In this document: piece by piece, positions 37,701-49,500 of the stretch
Numbering within the stretch: position 1 is the stretch's first letter
How the letters are laid out: the number at the start of each line of letters is the position of its first letter
Program-made: the position numbers and the translations under genes
Notes under the pieces: model-generated
What the model was told of the DNA's origin: nothing
Databases searched by the model: none
The model's input: the letters and a program-made list of their open reading frames with translations, nothing else
Assembly (NCBI GenBank): GCA_027922465.2
Contig: BQMF02000010.1
Coordinates: forward strand, 868,001-932,000
DNA length: 64,000 nt
Source of the DNA: Turritopsis dohrnii
Lineage: Eukaryota; Cnidaria; Hydrozoa; Anthoathecata; Oceaniidae
Reading direction: 5' to 3'

Positions 37701-40700
37701 ATAACATCAATCAATATAAATACAATAGCCAAATTTCCTGCAAAACTTTAATGAAATTGTTGCCTAATTTACAATTACAGCCAAATTTTGAAAATTCAAT
37801 TCTCATAAAAATTTGAACATTAAACAGTTGGAAGGTGATGATTTTGAATTTCACAGCCATTTCGTCAGATTTGATCAAATCGTATCGGGCAAATCGTACT
37901 AAATTTGCATCATATTTCATGAAAAATTTGAACTAAACACCATCAAAAGATGCTGATTTTGTATTTGGCAGCCATTTTTAAAACCGAAATTGGGGAAAGG
38001 TCTTCAATTTTTATGAAAGATAACGATATTTAAAATCCTATTGCATTTTGAGAATTTATAATCCGCATCGGTGTGTCATACTTTCATTTTAGAGAGTGAT
38101 TGTTTTATTTTAAATTTCAGACAAGTTCCTCATAAAAGTGAACGTGTAAAAAGGCAGACCTAAGTGACGTTAATTTTTTTCAATGAATTCCTTACATTCA
38201 TTTGTTTTGATTTGATTGGGTAACAGGATCAAAAACGATAGCAACCAGCTTTTTTTTTTTTAGCAAGTTTTCACTTAAACGTTTTGAAAAGAAGAATGAA
38301 TGAGAGGAGAGTGAATGATTTGAAGAAAACAGTGTTGTTGATGTTATTAACATTCCTTTCTTTAGCTTCAGCTTCCTTGAAAATTGACTAAGAAAGATTG
38401 CATCATTAAAGCCTAATCTTCATCAAAGCGTTAAAGCATAAAATGATCAGTGCCAAAAAAATTCACATGCAGATGGGCACCTTAATGCAAACAAGTAACG
38501 TAAAACATTGAAGGCACCAAAATTTTCATTATAACAAAAAATTCGGAAATCCAAGAAATACAGATCATCTCTAAAATGTGGTGCTATTTAATGCAAGATC
38601 TATTGTGCTACTTCACTGTGTTTAAAGCAGTTTCTATCATGAAAATTGAAAAAGATATGCAAAAACCTGAAATGAAGAATCAGATGATAACGGATGAGAT
38701 TGATAATTTGGATGACATATTGCTAAGTCCTTAAGATAAAGATGAAGATGAAGCATCGGTGGTTAGGAACGAGTAGGAAGAGACCGAAGAAAACTTAATG
38801 AAAGAAATTAAAGGAGTATACAGGATGCTACAAGCTGATTTTCTTCAACAACAACTTTTTGTCTCAAAAATAGGAGCAAAATATCAATTATATATGTCTT
38901 CTCCTTCGCAACCTCTTTCTGCAATGTTTTCTTATACTTGATTGTTTAAGGACTCAAAGCGTATCTTTCAAAAAGGAAATTTTTTTTCGAAAGATGCAAT
39001 CATTAATATAGGTTACTATTATAGTTCATTTTAAATTTATAGTGAAAAATAATGCTTGGGCAATTTTTGTTATTTATTAGTTTTAAATCATTTCTAAGTC
39101 ATGACAATCTTAAATACAATTTGTTATATACTTAAAAGGTCTTAAAATAAATTCTCACACAAACCATCATGCCATCATAACAATGTGTATGCAATGAAAA
39201 ATTATTAGTGTTCTACTTCTTTGAGCACTACCTTCTTTAAAAACTTAAAAACTTAGCACACTGGTAGATAAAAACCTATAAATGAAAATTTGAGAGAAAA
39301 CTTTTGATTGACTCAATAATCCATGATCGTTTTTAACTATTCAATAGCACAGAACTATGGAAAAGATCAAAAAAGGTTTTTATGCTGAGCCATTAACTGA
39401 GATTCTCTGGCACATATTGTTTCAATTGATTGTGAGGAACCAGCATAACCAAAAAAAGATTTAAAAAACCTTTTTCTTCAAGAGTTGGGGCTCAAAGAAT
39501 CAAATAAAAGTCTGTATTTCTCATCATTCTTATACACTAATTTCTTCCTTATTATTTATGTAAATTATAATAATTTTATACACCTTACATATACATTTTA
39601 TATTTTTATTGCTCTATAAATTCATGAAATAACTTTAATTTAAAGGAGAATTAGCATCAAAAATGCAACTTTGGCTTAAATTGTTCCTAATGTAATTTAA
39701 ATTAAGGGTTAATAATAAGTTTTTATAAAAGACCACATTTTGCTTAAAAAGGTTTTAAAAAATTCACTGTCACGTCACACTTGCACTAGTTTCTTCATAC
39801 GGAATGTGAGGTTCATTCATTTTTAAAGAAAATCATGAGTGGCGACATGTCTTTGACAAATACCTTTCCTCCATTTCATTTATTTTTATTAATTTCAGTT
39901 AAAATTAATAAAGTTTCTGATGTGTGAGAGTGAAATGAGAAAATGAACTTAACTCAAGTCATCTAGAAAATTTGCATTGGTGTACATGCCAGAGACCACA
40001 GAGCAGGGTAAATTAAGTTTCTTTTCTTATAAGAAAAAGGTGCTGATAGTAGATTTTCTTTTTATGGTTATATTTTCTTTTTCACAACACTTGTACCTGA
40101 AGAACTTTTATTTTCTACGAACATTTATAACTTCATTACGTACGCATGTACCCGTCTCATAATGACAAGACTGAGAGTCGCACACCTGAACTACGAAATA
40201 ACCCTTATGTGTGTGTGATTGATCGCACGCCTGGTAATTTTTTCATTGACAACACTGTATAAAGTCATTTTTCCAGCAAATCTAATCACATTCAATCTCC
40301 CAATTACGTCTACATTTTTTTTGACTTCACCCCCTTGTAACCATACACCTGGTCTTACAAAATGTCGCCTAAGACCCCAAGCATAAATACAAAACATTAA
40401 AACATAAAAATCATAGTTATACCTGTACATTGTTTGCCTTGATTAGTCAAACCCCACAACAAATCACTGCAATGGTGACAATATGTTGGTTTATGGAATG
40501 TTTTCTTTTTGAAATAATGTGGATTTTGCTGTGATGATTTGTAAAAAACCGTTTGGCTACCACTTTCTACTTTTTCCATGACAGATATATTTTGAAAACT
40601 ACTTTCAATACCCTCGATAGATTCGCTGCTATTTAAATGAGATGGTTCAGTTGTAACAGGGGCAATACGTCCTCCGTGATGTTTGATGCAGAAGCATGAA

Positions 40701-40743
40701 GTTATCACACCCATACCATGATGCCATTTAATTTCATTCAATT
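22930..40743 (-). CDS. DGKQ: Diacylglycerol kinase, theta-type (27 exons read; first exon(s) not found)
   Basis: Diacylglycerol kinase phosphorylates diacylglycerol with ATP to give phosphatidic acid. Exons on the minus strand, 5' to 3': 40743-40423, 37692-37613, 37236-37134, 37028-36940, 36718-36587, 36175-36049, 32731-32690, 31290-31190, 31077-31005, 30923-30832, 29891-29842, 29378-29285, 29176-29125, 28948-28887, 28807-28660, 28423-28382, 28263-28118, 27979-27828, 27136-26985, 26451-26346, 26021-25854, 25775-25685, 24953-24892, 23929-23887, 23784-23716, 23634-23581 and 23039-22941 (or to a stop at 22930). All have AG/GT borders and matching phases, giving about 916 codons. Three C1 domains, Ras-association-like regions, then catalytic and accessory domains are the theta layout (human protein 942 residues). 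The true start lies upstream of 40743 and was not found. Confidence 0.93.
23054..23259. repeat. TIR element (about 206 bp), copy 1
   Basis: Tips GTCTGTTACAAAAG and its inverse 'tttttgtaacagac'. It shares its interior with 24509-24746 in the same orientation ('cattttgtcca', 'taactgtttgtttc', 'gcttgatattgtat', 'gtccgacataaaac'). It ends only 12 bases before the 3' splice site of the last DGK exon. Confidence 0.75.
23409..23460 (-). repeat. Short palindrome-bearing repeat, inverted copy
   Basis: Minus-strand reading matches 28508-28603 (ggagt.aatttct..agaaatata and atgctcttcc). Confidence 0.5.
24441..24501 (-). repeat. Short palindrome-bearing repeat, inverted copy
   Basis: Minus-strand reading 'ggagtacatttctatagaaa' matches the start of 28508-28603. 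Confidence 0.6.
24509..24746. repeat. TIR element (238 bp), copy 2
   Basis: Tips GGGTCTGTTA and its inverse 'taacagaccc'. Same family and orientation as 23054-23259, with about 30 extra bases in the middle. Lies in the intron between DGK exons 24953-24892 and 23929-23887. Confidence 0.75.
25085..25610. other. DGK intron sequence, nothing recognised
   Basis: Intron between exons 25775-25685 and 24953-24892. Contains a G/C-richer patch (about 25410-25500, 'tcggctcgacat') that may be a repeat end but has no partner in the window. Confidence 0.4.
25854..28263 (-). CDS. DGKQ: DGK theta-like, catalytic domain exons
   Basis: Exons 28263-28118, 27979-27828, 27136-26985, 26451-26346 and 26021-25854. 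The domain starts at [15 protein letters not shown]; the ATP-binding glycine motif reads [11 protein letters not shown], with Ser where Gly is usual after GGDGTx. [16 protein letters not shown] follows, then [18 protein letters not shown] opens the accessory domain. The catalytic glycine-aspartate core GGDGT is intact, so activity is expected. Confidence 0.94.
26513..26893. repeat. Element made of 'taataaacgccgccctct' words
   Basis: The word or close variants occur at about 26518, 26533, 26586, 26600, 26842 and 26858, with an inverted copy ('gtcgtttattag') near 26642. It fills most of the 533-bp intron between DGK exons 27136-26985 and 26451-26346. Non-coding. Confidence 0.65.
28382..32731 (-). 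CDS. DGKQ: DGK theta-like, central Ras-association region exons
   Basis: Ten exons from 32731-32690 to 28423-28382. The sequence [20 protein letters not shown] opens a ubiquitin-like Ras-association fold as in theta kinases; [17 protein letters not shown] starts the second one. [10 protein letters not shown] and [12 protein letters not shown] match the linker before the kinase core. The first exon here is only 42 bp (14 codons in frame), with a good acceptor and a gtaagc donor, so it could be skipped without a frameshift. Confidence 0.85.
28508..28603 (+). repeat. Short repeat with 'atttctatagaaat' palindrome
   Basis: Reads 'ggagtgcatttctatagaaa', then 'caataaaaatgctctt', 'cattgcagtgac' and 'gattttgctcac'. 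The same order is found at 47553-47632 in a TMA16 intron, and partial copies at 22.8, 23.4 and 24.4 kb. Lies in a DGK intron. Confidence 0.7.
30022..30770. repeat. TIR element with TTAA target site, copy in a DGK intron
   Basis: Tips AGGAGAACTAACG and CGTTAGTTCTCCT, with TTAA immediately outside both (30018-30021 and 30771-30774). It is 749 bp and non-coding. It lies in the intron between DGK exons 30923-30832 and 29891-29842; without it that intron would be about 190 bp. Confidence 0.85.
31615..31712 (+). repeat. Two tandem copies of a 49-bp unit
   Basis: The unit (tgtgtgttctctcactcagt, then atgtcatgcattta) is repeated once with two or three changes. Intron sequence. Confidence 0.85.
32188..32437 (+). 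mobile_element. tRNA-derived SINE, family 1
   Basis: Head has an A-box-like 'tggcttagtggttaaagc' and a B-box 'gggttcaaatccc' about 30 bases on, the RNA polymerase III promoter layout of a tRNA. The body carries 'gaatttcggggaaaatgaag' and ends in an A-rich tail. It lies in a DGK intron, opposite to the gene. Confidence 0.8.
33663..34194. repeat. TIR element of repeated words (family b)
   Basis: Tips TACCTTAAGTGTATTTA and its inverse 'taaatacacttaaggta'. Inside, 'aatttcgcga' words occur in both orientations. DGK intron, about 530 bp, non-coding. Confidence 0.8.
34629..34855. repeat. Short hAT-like TIR element (227 bp)
   Basis: Tips CAGGGTCTAATCTAG and CTAGATTAGACCCTG. No clear target duplication was found. 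DGK intron. Confidence 0.7.
35440..36048. other. DGK intron, nothing recognised except one palindrome
   Basis: 'aggccccaggggcct' at about 35482 is a short perfect palindrome inside AT-rich sequence. Nothing else stands out. Confidence 0.4.
36049..40743 (-). CDS. DGKQ: DGK theta-like, N-terminal and three C1 domain exons
   Basis: Six exons. The first C1 spans exons 40743-40423 and 37692-37613 ([17 protein letters not shown], then [12 protein letters not shown] and a final Cys), with the standard CX2C, CX2C, HX2C, X7C spacing. The second spans 37236-37134 and 37028-36940 (FCNVCRKR, then [12 protein letters not shown]). The third spans 36718-36587 and 36175-36049 ([21 protein letters not shown]). 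Each C1 domain is split by an intron after the same CXXC region, which points to domain duplication with its introns. C1 domains bind diacylglycerol or mediate protein contact. Confidence 0.92.
37693..40422. other. First long DGK intron
   Basis: 2.7-kb intron between the two exons of the first C1 domain. It holds one end of a TTAA-type element (39640-39660) and otherwise no feature I can name. Confidence 0.5.
39644..39665 (+). repeat. Single end of a TTAA-type TIR element
   Basis: AGGAGAATTAGCATC preceded by TTAA matches the tips at 30022 and 59426. No matching second end was found within 1 kb on either side, so it is a truncated copy. Confidence 0.5.
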
Positions 40744-41019
40744 CTATAACAAATCACACAAAAACAGTATTATAACTAACGACTTCTTTGTTGAGTAATT
40801 CTGTAAGATTATGGTACAGGGGATCGAAGCCAACAAGTAAATCTCCTATCTGGAGGCATATCATTATAGTTTAGTCACACAAAAAAATCTACTGTTTCTG
40901 CCCAGTCAGTTAGGCTTTGATAAAAATAAACAGGTTACTGAGCTTAAAAGAAGCTGGAAATACAATTCAAGCAATACAAGCAAAGAGGATAATCTGCTTC
41001 GTCTCTGAGTATGAGACTA

Positions 41020-41498
41020 CAGGGTGGTTAACAAATTTCTTAAACAAAGATCCAGCTTTTTTATCAAATTTGAGGCAATTTCCCAGCCTTGAAGTGTTGA
41101 AAATGGTACTAAATTCAAGTCTCAAGGCAAACAAAGGTACATAAATCCAGCCCTTATCATAGTAGCATAAGCCAGCTTAAATGTCAATTTAATGCTCTTT
41201 AACAAAGGTATTTGATCACACATTCTCACTGTGTGAAATACAACAAAACAATTTTGAAAATTATAAAAAGATCCTCAAAGACATAATACAAGAACATTTT
41301 CATAAATTGATAATATATCCTTATATAACTCAACAAATATATATTTAAGAAGATTAATGCCCTGAAACATTGTGCACGAAAATTAAAAATCCAGCTTTTC
41401 CAGCACTTTAGCTTGAAAAAGGGACCTTTTCCCAGCTTTTCCAGCCCATTTCTCAAAAACCAGCTTTCCCAGCTTTTCCAGCCCTGTTAAACACCCTG
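41020..41498. repeat. hAT-like TIR element with 5-bp target duplication
   Basis: Tips CAGGGTGGTTAACA and TGTTAAACACCCTG; GACTA flanks both sides (41015-41019 and 41499-41503). The word 'cccagcttttccagc' recurs near the right end (about 41370-41485). 479 bp, non-coding, 5' of the first DGK exon found. Confidence 0.85.
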
Positions 41499-44400
41499 GA
41501 CTATGAAAACTAGGCTACAAGAACTTACAGAATTTCCAAGAAACTGCAATTATCCAAATCATGTTCAGTATTCAGAAAGGCATTAAATGCACTTTTACAA
41601 GGACCAGCACCGCAGAAAAATCCTGATAGCAACAACCTACCATTTGTCACAACCAACTATAAACATAAACCTTCAACCAATAATAAACAAAAATCGTTAA
41701 GAATTAAATCCAATAATGGAAGAAGATGAATCGTTCAGAGAAGCTTTTTCAAACAGCAAAATTTTCCTTGCGAAACACCAACCTATAAAAATCTTTTACG
41801 TATCCTGAGTTTAGCTTCTTTCTCCTCTGAATCAAGAAAATATAACGAACCAATGGTTACTAAATGCACAGAAAGATGCTGTAAAATCTGCTCCACATAC
41901 ATTTTGTATATTCAATGTGTTTCAACATTCCCCTTGGCAACAGCAAAATTATGGGACATACATTGCAGCATGTCTTGCAATTTGAAAAACACCATACTTT
42001 TTACTGTGTAATAAATGTAGGAAGACATCGTACATTGGAAAAATAATTTGAGATTAAGGACAAATCAACATATCTCTACGTGCAGAACGGGAAATGGAAG
42101 CGATAAATTCGATTTGCATGTTTATAATTTGCAACAAAAACATGCCCTCAACAGAGATACATATATATTTCAAATTATATTAATGTTGGAATTAAAAGAC
42201 CCAGTAGTTATTTACCTATGAATCACATTTCCACAAGTTAAAACATGACACTTTAAACCGATGAACACCATCTGCTCATGATTATATATATAGTAAACGT
42301 TTTTATTGACTCCTGATCTTGGTTTTAATTATATACATATATAATACGATTTACTTTTACTACTCCCAAAAGACACTGATATTCAAAAAATATTTCACCG
42401 CCACACACATCATTCATAACAGAGCTGACGAGTACAAACCAAAGGCCTTCTCTGTTTTTTTATAATTGCATATGTTTTGGAAATAAATAAACAAAATTTA
42501 GTCATAGTGCTTTATTGATCTTAATGGTTTTGGTTCTCGAAATCCTGTATAAATCTTTAGTTAGAACAGGGAAAAAACCTATATAATAAATCATTAATTT
42601 TGAAACATACAATTCCAATTCCCAAATGTCAGTATCAAAAACAAAATCATTTGTTTACAACCAGTACGTACATAACTTTTAACATGTCACTTGACAATAT
42701 AAGTTTGAACTTACGAAAAGCTTGGCGTGTTTTAATGTGTTTTATATATTTTTATATATTTTTTTTCAGCCATTATAAATCTGTTATTAGTGAAAATACT
42801 CTCATTTTTTTTTATAAAATTACGAAAACGAAAGTATTTTCAACATTCTTAAAGATAATGCTATCATAAGGTCCAGAATAGTTTTTATGTTAGATAATCT
42901 CCATAAGGAAGGCAATCATTTTTTACGTTGCTTGAGCGCTCTTTAAATAATAAACAGCTGCTCGTTCCCATACCATTTCTCAATTGTTTTATTTCTACTG
43001 ACATCAGCATGGTGCAACCTTCAGCTGTCTATTACATAAATAGTTCGTTGTCTTTAACATACACATCAAACGGGTCATGCTCAGTACATATCTGGGATTT
43101 CCTAACAGCAGTTATCAAACATTTTTCTTGTGAAAATAAAGCAATTTCACTAGATTCAAGAACAAAGTACAATAGAAATATATACACAAATTTTCAGGTC
43201 AGAAATCATAGATCATCTCATGCATTTCATGCATATCCAAATTTAAGGTCAACATCCTGTTACCATGGTGGTAAATAAAATTCACTAAAGCTACAATAAC
43301 ATTTGAAAATTTGAAATTGCGAAAACATCCAGAGAAGTTTACTTTTATTATTATAATAATACTTTTACTTTCCGAAAAGTTATACTATTATGGGGGTTCC
43401 AACAAATAACAAATTATTGACACAACGAAGCAACATATTTAGCACATTAGATGTGCAAAATATCTCCCCACGAAATCCATTGATAAATGATGTTGCTAAT
43501 AAAATATAATTAAAATATTAACTACGCTTTAAACCAACAAGTGCTCTTTATACATTCGAACAATATTTTTGTTTTGTTTGTGGTCAGTGGCTGCACATAT
43601 AACACATTAAAGATAAAAACGATTCATCAAGACATTTGAAAGACACAGAAATCTGTTGTTGCGACCTATAATATCTTCTTTCTTCTTTTACTATTAAACT
43701 AGAAAACTTTTACCACAGTTGTGGAGGAGTGCTATGTTTTGATCTTGATTACACGGCATCACGGTTTCGCATCATAAACAACAACATAATTGTGCCATGA
43801 CTGACGTCAGAAGTATAAAAGTAAAAGGGCGACAGTCGGTTTCCTATCGTGTAGGCCAACAAAAACATTTTTATGTGCCTCCTTGCGAAACTGGCTGTTT
43901 TAAGAGATCTCTTTATTGTTTCGGTTCCTGATAAGCACATGATTCTGAGTCATTTTGTTAGCAAGACTTATGGGTTTAGAAAATGGATGTCTGAGAAAAA
44001 TAGTTATTTCTTCCCTACCCAAACCCCACCAAATGTTCATCAAATAATTTGAACAGGGTCGGATACAATTGTCTTGACACATGTACACCGTCAGCAATGG
44101 TATTAATCAATTATGAATTCTGGAACTTGATTTATCAGTGAGCTCTTTGTTAAAATTTGGAGTTCAAGAGTTTGTGAGCTGAGAATGAAGACGGACATTT
44201 TCACAGTTCACGCATACTCCTAAGAGGGCGTGGTCGTGTGGCCTGTTATAAATCGCTTAAGAGGTCTTGTTGCAAAAAAACTCGACATTTCGCATAAATT
44301 TTTCTTTATATATAAATCGGGACCAATACTATAGCCTATAGTGGACGCTTAATTTGCTGTTTTAGAAGCACCCCATGCTGTTCAAAGTTCGAGTTTTCAA

Positions 44401-45240
44401 GATTGGTAGAAATTACTCCAATTTTTATGTCAAGGGAACGGCAAGAAGTTTGAGTTATCGAGGTATTCCAGTTTTCGAGAGTGTGGACTATGCAGCAAAA
44501 ATACAAAATAAAAGTAAGCAAAATAAAATAAACAAAGAAAATAAACAAACATAACAATACAAAAGCAAACAAAATGGCAATGAATGTATTCCTGTGAATG
44601 ATTGAGAATGCATAATATAACATAACATAACATTATATTGCGGTCCCTCAGTAGTTAACCTTGGTTCCATTTATAATAGTTTATCATATTTTTGAACTTT
44701 TCTCAACATACAATCAGATGAGAAACAGACCATCCCGCTTTGCAAAACCTTGCTTTTTATTCATTATTTCTATTTATTCGAGAATTATCAGTTCATTTGT
44801 CAGGCGTATTTTGCAAATTGTAAAAAGATATCTTCTTAGCGGTTCTTTAAAAGTTTCCGAAAGAATGTGAAAATACAGATTCAAGAGGTTTCGAGAAGAG
44901 GTTTCGAAAATGGACATTTGAGACAAAACAACCACAAAAAATCGTTCCGGAAAACTATTTTGTACCGGTTCAGCTGTTTACACATTGTAAATAACCATAT
45001 GGGCCTTGGTGGCAAAAAGCCGGTTTTCCACTAGGTGGGAAATTTCGCTCGGTAAAGAGGAGCGGGCTGCCATAAGCAGGCGCCTGTAGACAAGTTAGAT
45101 CAAGCAATTTTTCTGACGCAGAATATTCTGTTAGCCAATTAAATCATTCAATCAGTGATCGTGTGAAGAAGACAATAGTCCACACTGAATATTCCGCCTA
45201 GCAGCTAGTGGGGAAATCGGATTCTTAAGTACCATAAGTT

Positions 45241-45305
45241 GTGGAGATAATATAGTGGAGATAATATAGTGGAGATAAGATATAGTGGAGATAAGATATA
45301 GTGGA
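45241..45305 (+). repeat. Tandem 'tagtggagataata' repeat
   Basis: Four to five units of 16-18 bp (tagtggagataatata / tagtggagataagata). Confidence 0.85.
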
Positions 45306-45439
45306 CTGTCACTATAGTAGAACTGAGGACTGAAATATGCTGATGTCATCAGGGGAAAGCCCTCGTTTGGAATAAAAAAGGAGTCAGGGAACGAGAGCAG
45401 TTGACAAATATCAAGATACATAACTTGGTCAACCTCGTA

Positions 45440-45507
45440 CCCAGGATTTCTTGCCTTTTCGATATACAAACAGCGGCCGTATATCGAAAAAGGCAAGAAA
45501 CCCTAGG
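45440..45507. repeat. Hairpin with 28-bp arms
   Basis: Left arm 'tttcttgccttttcgatata' and right arm 'tatatcgaaaaaggcaagaaa' pair around a short 'caaacagcggccg' loop; flanking CCAGG/CCTAGG extends the stem. Confidence 0.8.
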
Positions 45508-46553
45508 TTAGGAGGAGGTTGAAGAATTGGTGGTGACAGACGAGTCGTGAAGTTTTGAGATATAAATGCGGAGGAGGTGTTCAAGTCAAATTATTTCTGT
45601 CCCTATACTAAATACAGTCTTCATAATTTCAATATTCAGGTAACTTTTAAAATTCAGCTTACTACAGTACTAAGGCTTGTTCATAGTCATTTCCTCTTCC
45701 AATAATATGAAGTTTAACGAGTCCTCTGTGTTTTATTCGGGTCGTCTTCCTCGCTATCATTGCAACTTGGTAAGGTTTATCTACTATCTACCTACCGAAG
45801 ATGGGTGATTTTCTATTCCGTCAAAGTATTCGTCTTAAGAGATTCTACACGGATAGACCTTTTCATGAATTACATCATTACAAGCATCACCTGGTTTCTA
45901 CACGGATTGCTTTGGGATTACATAAATAACTGTGCGAATATCAGTTTTACTCTTGAAAGTCTTTTAATCTCGATTTTCATGTTTATACGTCACGTTCTAG
46001 TTACCAAATTTCTCGCTTCCGTCATTTTCCCCTTGAAAAACTTTTATTTATTGAATTATTACCATAACAACGCATCAAAACGAGGTCCGTTTGGACAAAT
46101 GTTGTGAAAGGTGATATATAAATATGGACTCGACAGTAGATAAAATGTGTAGAAATCAATAACCTGTGTAACTCAGGGCTTGTTATACAATGACAGAGTG
46201 TATTCCAGGCTTTATTTCGCAATCATAAAAAAGTGCTTATCATATAATCACAAAAAAAAAAAAAAAAAAAAAAAAAAACAACAACAGTTATTGAAGCTCC
46301 TCAGTATGTTGTCCTTTAAGAATTCTGTAATGTCACCTGTGGTTTACAGGCTGACAAAAATTAAAGGACATGTGAAATGTACTATTACATACGACTTTCA
46401 ACACTCCAAGTTTTAAAAGTGTTCCAGTTAACGTTCAAGTTTGATTCGAGTAAATTTTGAGTTCGTTCTGAGTAAAGGTCAGGTTCGCATCGAGTAAATT
46501 TTGGGTTCAGTTCGGTATTGCGCCTCATCAACTTTAACAGTCTATCCCTTAGA

Positions 46554-49500
46554 TCACTCTTCCCCACTAGTGTTACCAACATCCATCTGTAGAAGTTCCT
46601 GCTCTTTAAACAATTTCAGCTTGATGGTGGAGACACCAGCCGTATCTTCGTCCCATTCCCTGAAATGAACAAAAATTTCATTCATAGCAGAGACGAGATA
46701 CGAGTCGAGTGCACGATTTTTATCCATAGCAACATCGAGGCAGATAATGACGTAAGAGTATGTATATATTTTCCTGAATAAGTAGAGTGCTGACAGCGAG
46801 GTATGAAATGAATTCAATTCATGACGACATTTCCCGACATTCAAGCATTTGAATTAAAGTTGATTCAGACATGAGAGTTGTGTAGATGCTGTCTATATAA
46901 CCTAGTTACCAGTCGCTTTTTTGAAAATTTGTGTTAACAGTTCTCATACTTTAATAAGTCTTGATTTGAAAATGGTGTCTTCATTCGAGTAAAACGAGTA
47001 GAACTCAACGACTCAAATGTCGAACTGATTACGACTTACTAATGACGTCACGAATCAACATCTGTAACGCCTTGACGACTTGATAAACTAGATTTTGGCG
47101 GCGGGTTAAGTTCTAAGGGAGATCCTCATTAATACAGCTATTCCCTGTTGATACTTAATTTTTTCCCTAAAATCCTGGATTTTGGAATACTACACAGCGT
47201 GCAACTAACGTGAAATACTCTAAGAAAATCAACTCAAAATATGTGATTCTACCGAAACAAAAAGTTTGGGCCAACCACCATCGCAAAGAACATGATAGTG
47301 AGGCTATTTTCGTGACATTTTACCGGAATAAAGATTTTTTAATCCATGTGCGTTACACGTGTACAAACAAACAAAACTTACATCAGCGTTTTCACATTTT
47401 TTCTGTTGGTTAAATCTGGCGCTTCTAAAAAAATAACAAATACATTAACATAGAATTGTCGCTGGATAGAAAAGTGTTCTGAATGTTATATCTGAAGGTT
47501 TGTACATTCCCAGCCGGCATATTTATTAAAAAATCTCTGCGGAGGAGTGCATTTCTATAGAAATTTACACACGAATCCAATAAGAATGCTCTCCGCCACA
47601 GTGACTTTTTGATGATTTTGCCCACTGGGTTATGTACTTTATCTACTTTGGTAGAGTGCTCGCTTCTTATTCGGAAGGTCGCGGGTTCAATCCCCGACCA
47701 AGTCATGCCAGCGACTATAACAGTGTGAATCATTCCTCCCTGTTTAGCACTCAGCAAGAGAGTAGGAATGATGTCTAGGATGGTTGTCTAGTTGAGCGGT
47801 TCCTGTCATTACAGCTTCCGTAACACAAATGAGGGCTTTTAATGCTCTAGGACTTCCTTCCCAGGATCTTCATTGACTGGAACTGAACTGAAGAGGTTAC
47901 CCTGGGTAAACTTAAAACATTCGTTAAATAAATAAATAGCCAAAAAGATTTCCTTAGTACTTATAAATAGCTACTTCTGTAAAATAACGCTTATCTTTTG
48001 ACAAATGTATTCAGAATTCTTAGAAAGTCAAATGTTGATATTACAGTATGAAAGATTTGTTAGATCTTTAGTAGTAGTAACTGTATTTGTGAATTCCTGT
48101 GAACATACCATAGCAAAAGTACTGTAAACGCCTATATTGCAAGTCTTTTGGATTTACTTATACAAGGCAATAAACAAAATTCACGCAACTTTATACATCA
48201 TAACTTCAGCTTTGCCTAACTCAGCACAACAGAGCAGCGACATTCATAACATACTGCGTTTGAAGAGAAACGTTTGATAACTACATGTCTACCAATTATG
48301 TTTGACAAAGCAAACGTTGGTCTCTTACCAAACTGTCCAGCCACAAACAATCCATGCTCCTTTTCATAAACCATCTTCAATGCATCTTCTTCGGAAGCGT
48401 GAACACGGCCATGTCTGCCTTGTTGTTTGTTGAATTCGTTAGCTTCCATGATTTCTTTCAATCGATCATCAAAGCGGTGGATGTATCTACATGCCAAAAA
48501 AAATGTCATTAATTCAGATGATATGATGCAATAGTCTACCTTGAAATCAGATTGAAGTGAACACAGTATATATCAGGTATGGTTTCACCAAGTGAAAATG
48601 CTTGAATATAAGAAACGAAACATTTCTAAGTCTTGTTAGATAAGTCTATTTCCCAAACACAATTGCATCCAAAACATCATTAAGTGGAAAGAAAAGTAAT
48701 GTACATAATATTTGATCTGTTGTTTTATTGGGAGGTGTTTATTTTACAGTCAATTTGTCAATCAGTTTGTTGAATCCAAAACAAACACTCCAAACAACGA
48801 AGCCAAGTTCCTGTTTTCTTTCCAAGAAATTCTGTTATAACTGTCTCCTTTGAACTAACCAAGGGTATAATAAACTGGCAATAACACACACCGTGATATA
48901 GAGAGTTTTACAGAGTGCAAGCGCTTTGATATGGAAGTGGCAATTGCTGGAAAACAACAAAAGCTTATAAAGTAAAGAAACATACTTGGAAATGAATTCT
49001 GACACTTCTAACAGCGAATACTTTGGTTTTTCTTCCACAAGCTGATTTTTAAACCAGACCAACTTATCACCTAAGATTGAAGTATGCAAAAGCCATAGAT
49101 TACATTCGTTATTATGCAGTCAACAATCTGTAAATCTTTTGCTAAGATCAGCTTGATAGATTAAATAATCCATGCAAGGAAGTAAGTTCAAAAAGGGGTG
49201 GTTATCAAACTGAAGTAAACAAATCATTGGAGAATCTATGAAATGACACATGATGCAAAACAGCAGAAATCAAACGTAAACATAAACAACGTAACGTAAC
49301 GTAAACAGCAGAAATCGAAGGTAAAACATACACAGACTCGAAACTTTTTTATTCTGTTCCTTTTTCCTCCTACAAAAACAAAACAAACATCAATATAATC
49401 AATGCATACCTTGTGGAAAGTTGTAACTTAATAGATGAAGAACTGTACGTATTGAGTCCTTGGGCTTCCAATTGTAAGAACTGGCTCTTACAACTTACAA

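Larger units (their letters stand above)
41504..46553. other. Intergenic region, no gene recognised
   Basis: It should contain the first exon(s) and promoter of the DGK gene, which I could not identify. Open frames are short and unlike known proteins. Minor items: 'gttcgagtt' words near 44.39-44.48 kb, the repeats listed separately, and a poly-A run at 46250-46279. Confidence 0.5.

Noticed and set aside
45760..46107. 115-codon plus-strand frame
   Set aside because: Hydrophobic AT-driven frame, no family, no supporting signals.
47636..47710. Functional tRNA gene
   Set aside because: A and B boxes are present but the acceptor stem does not pair well and a SINE body and tail follow.
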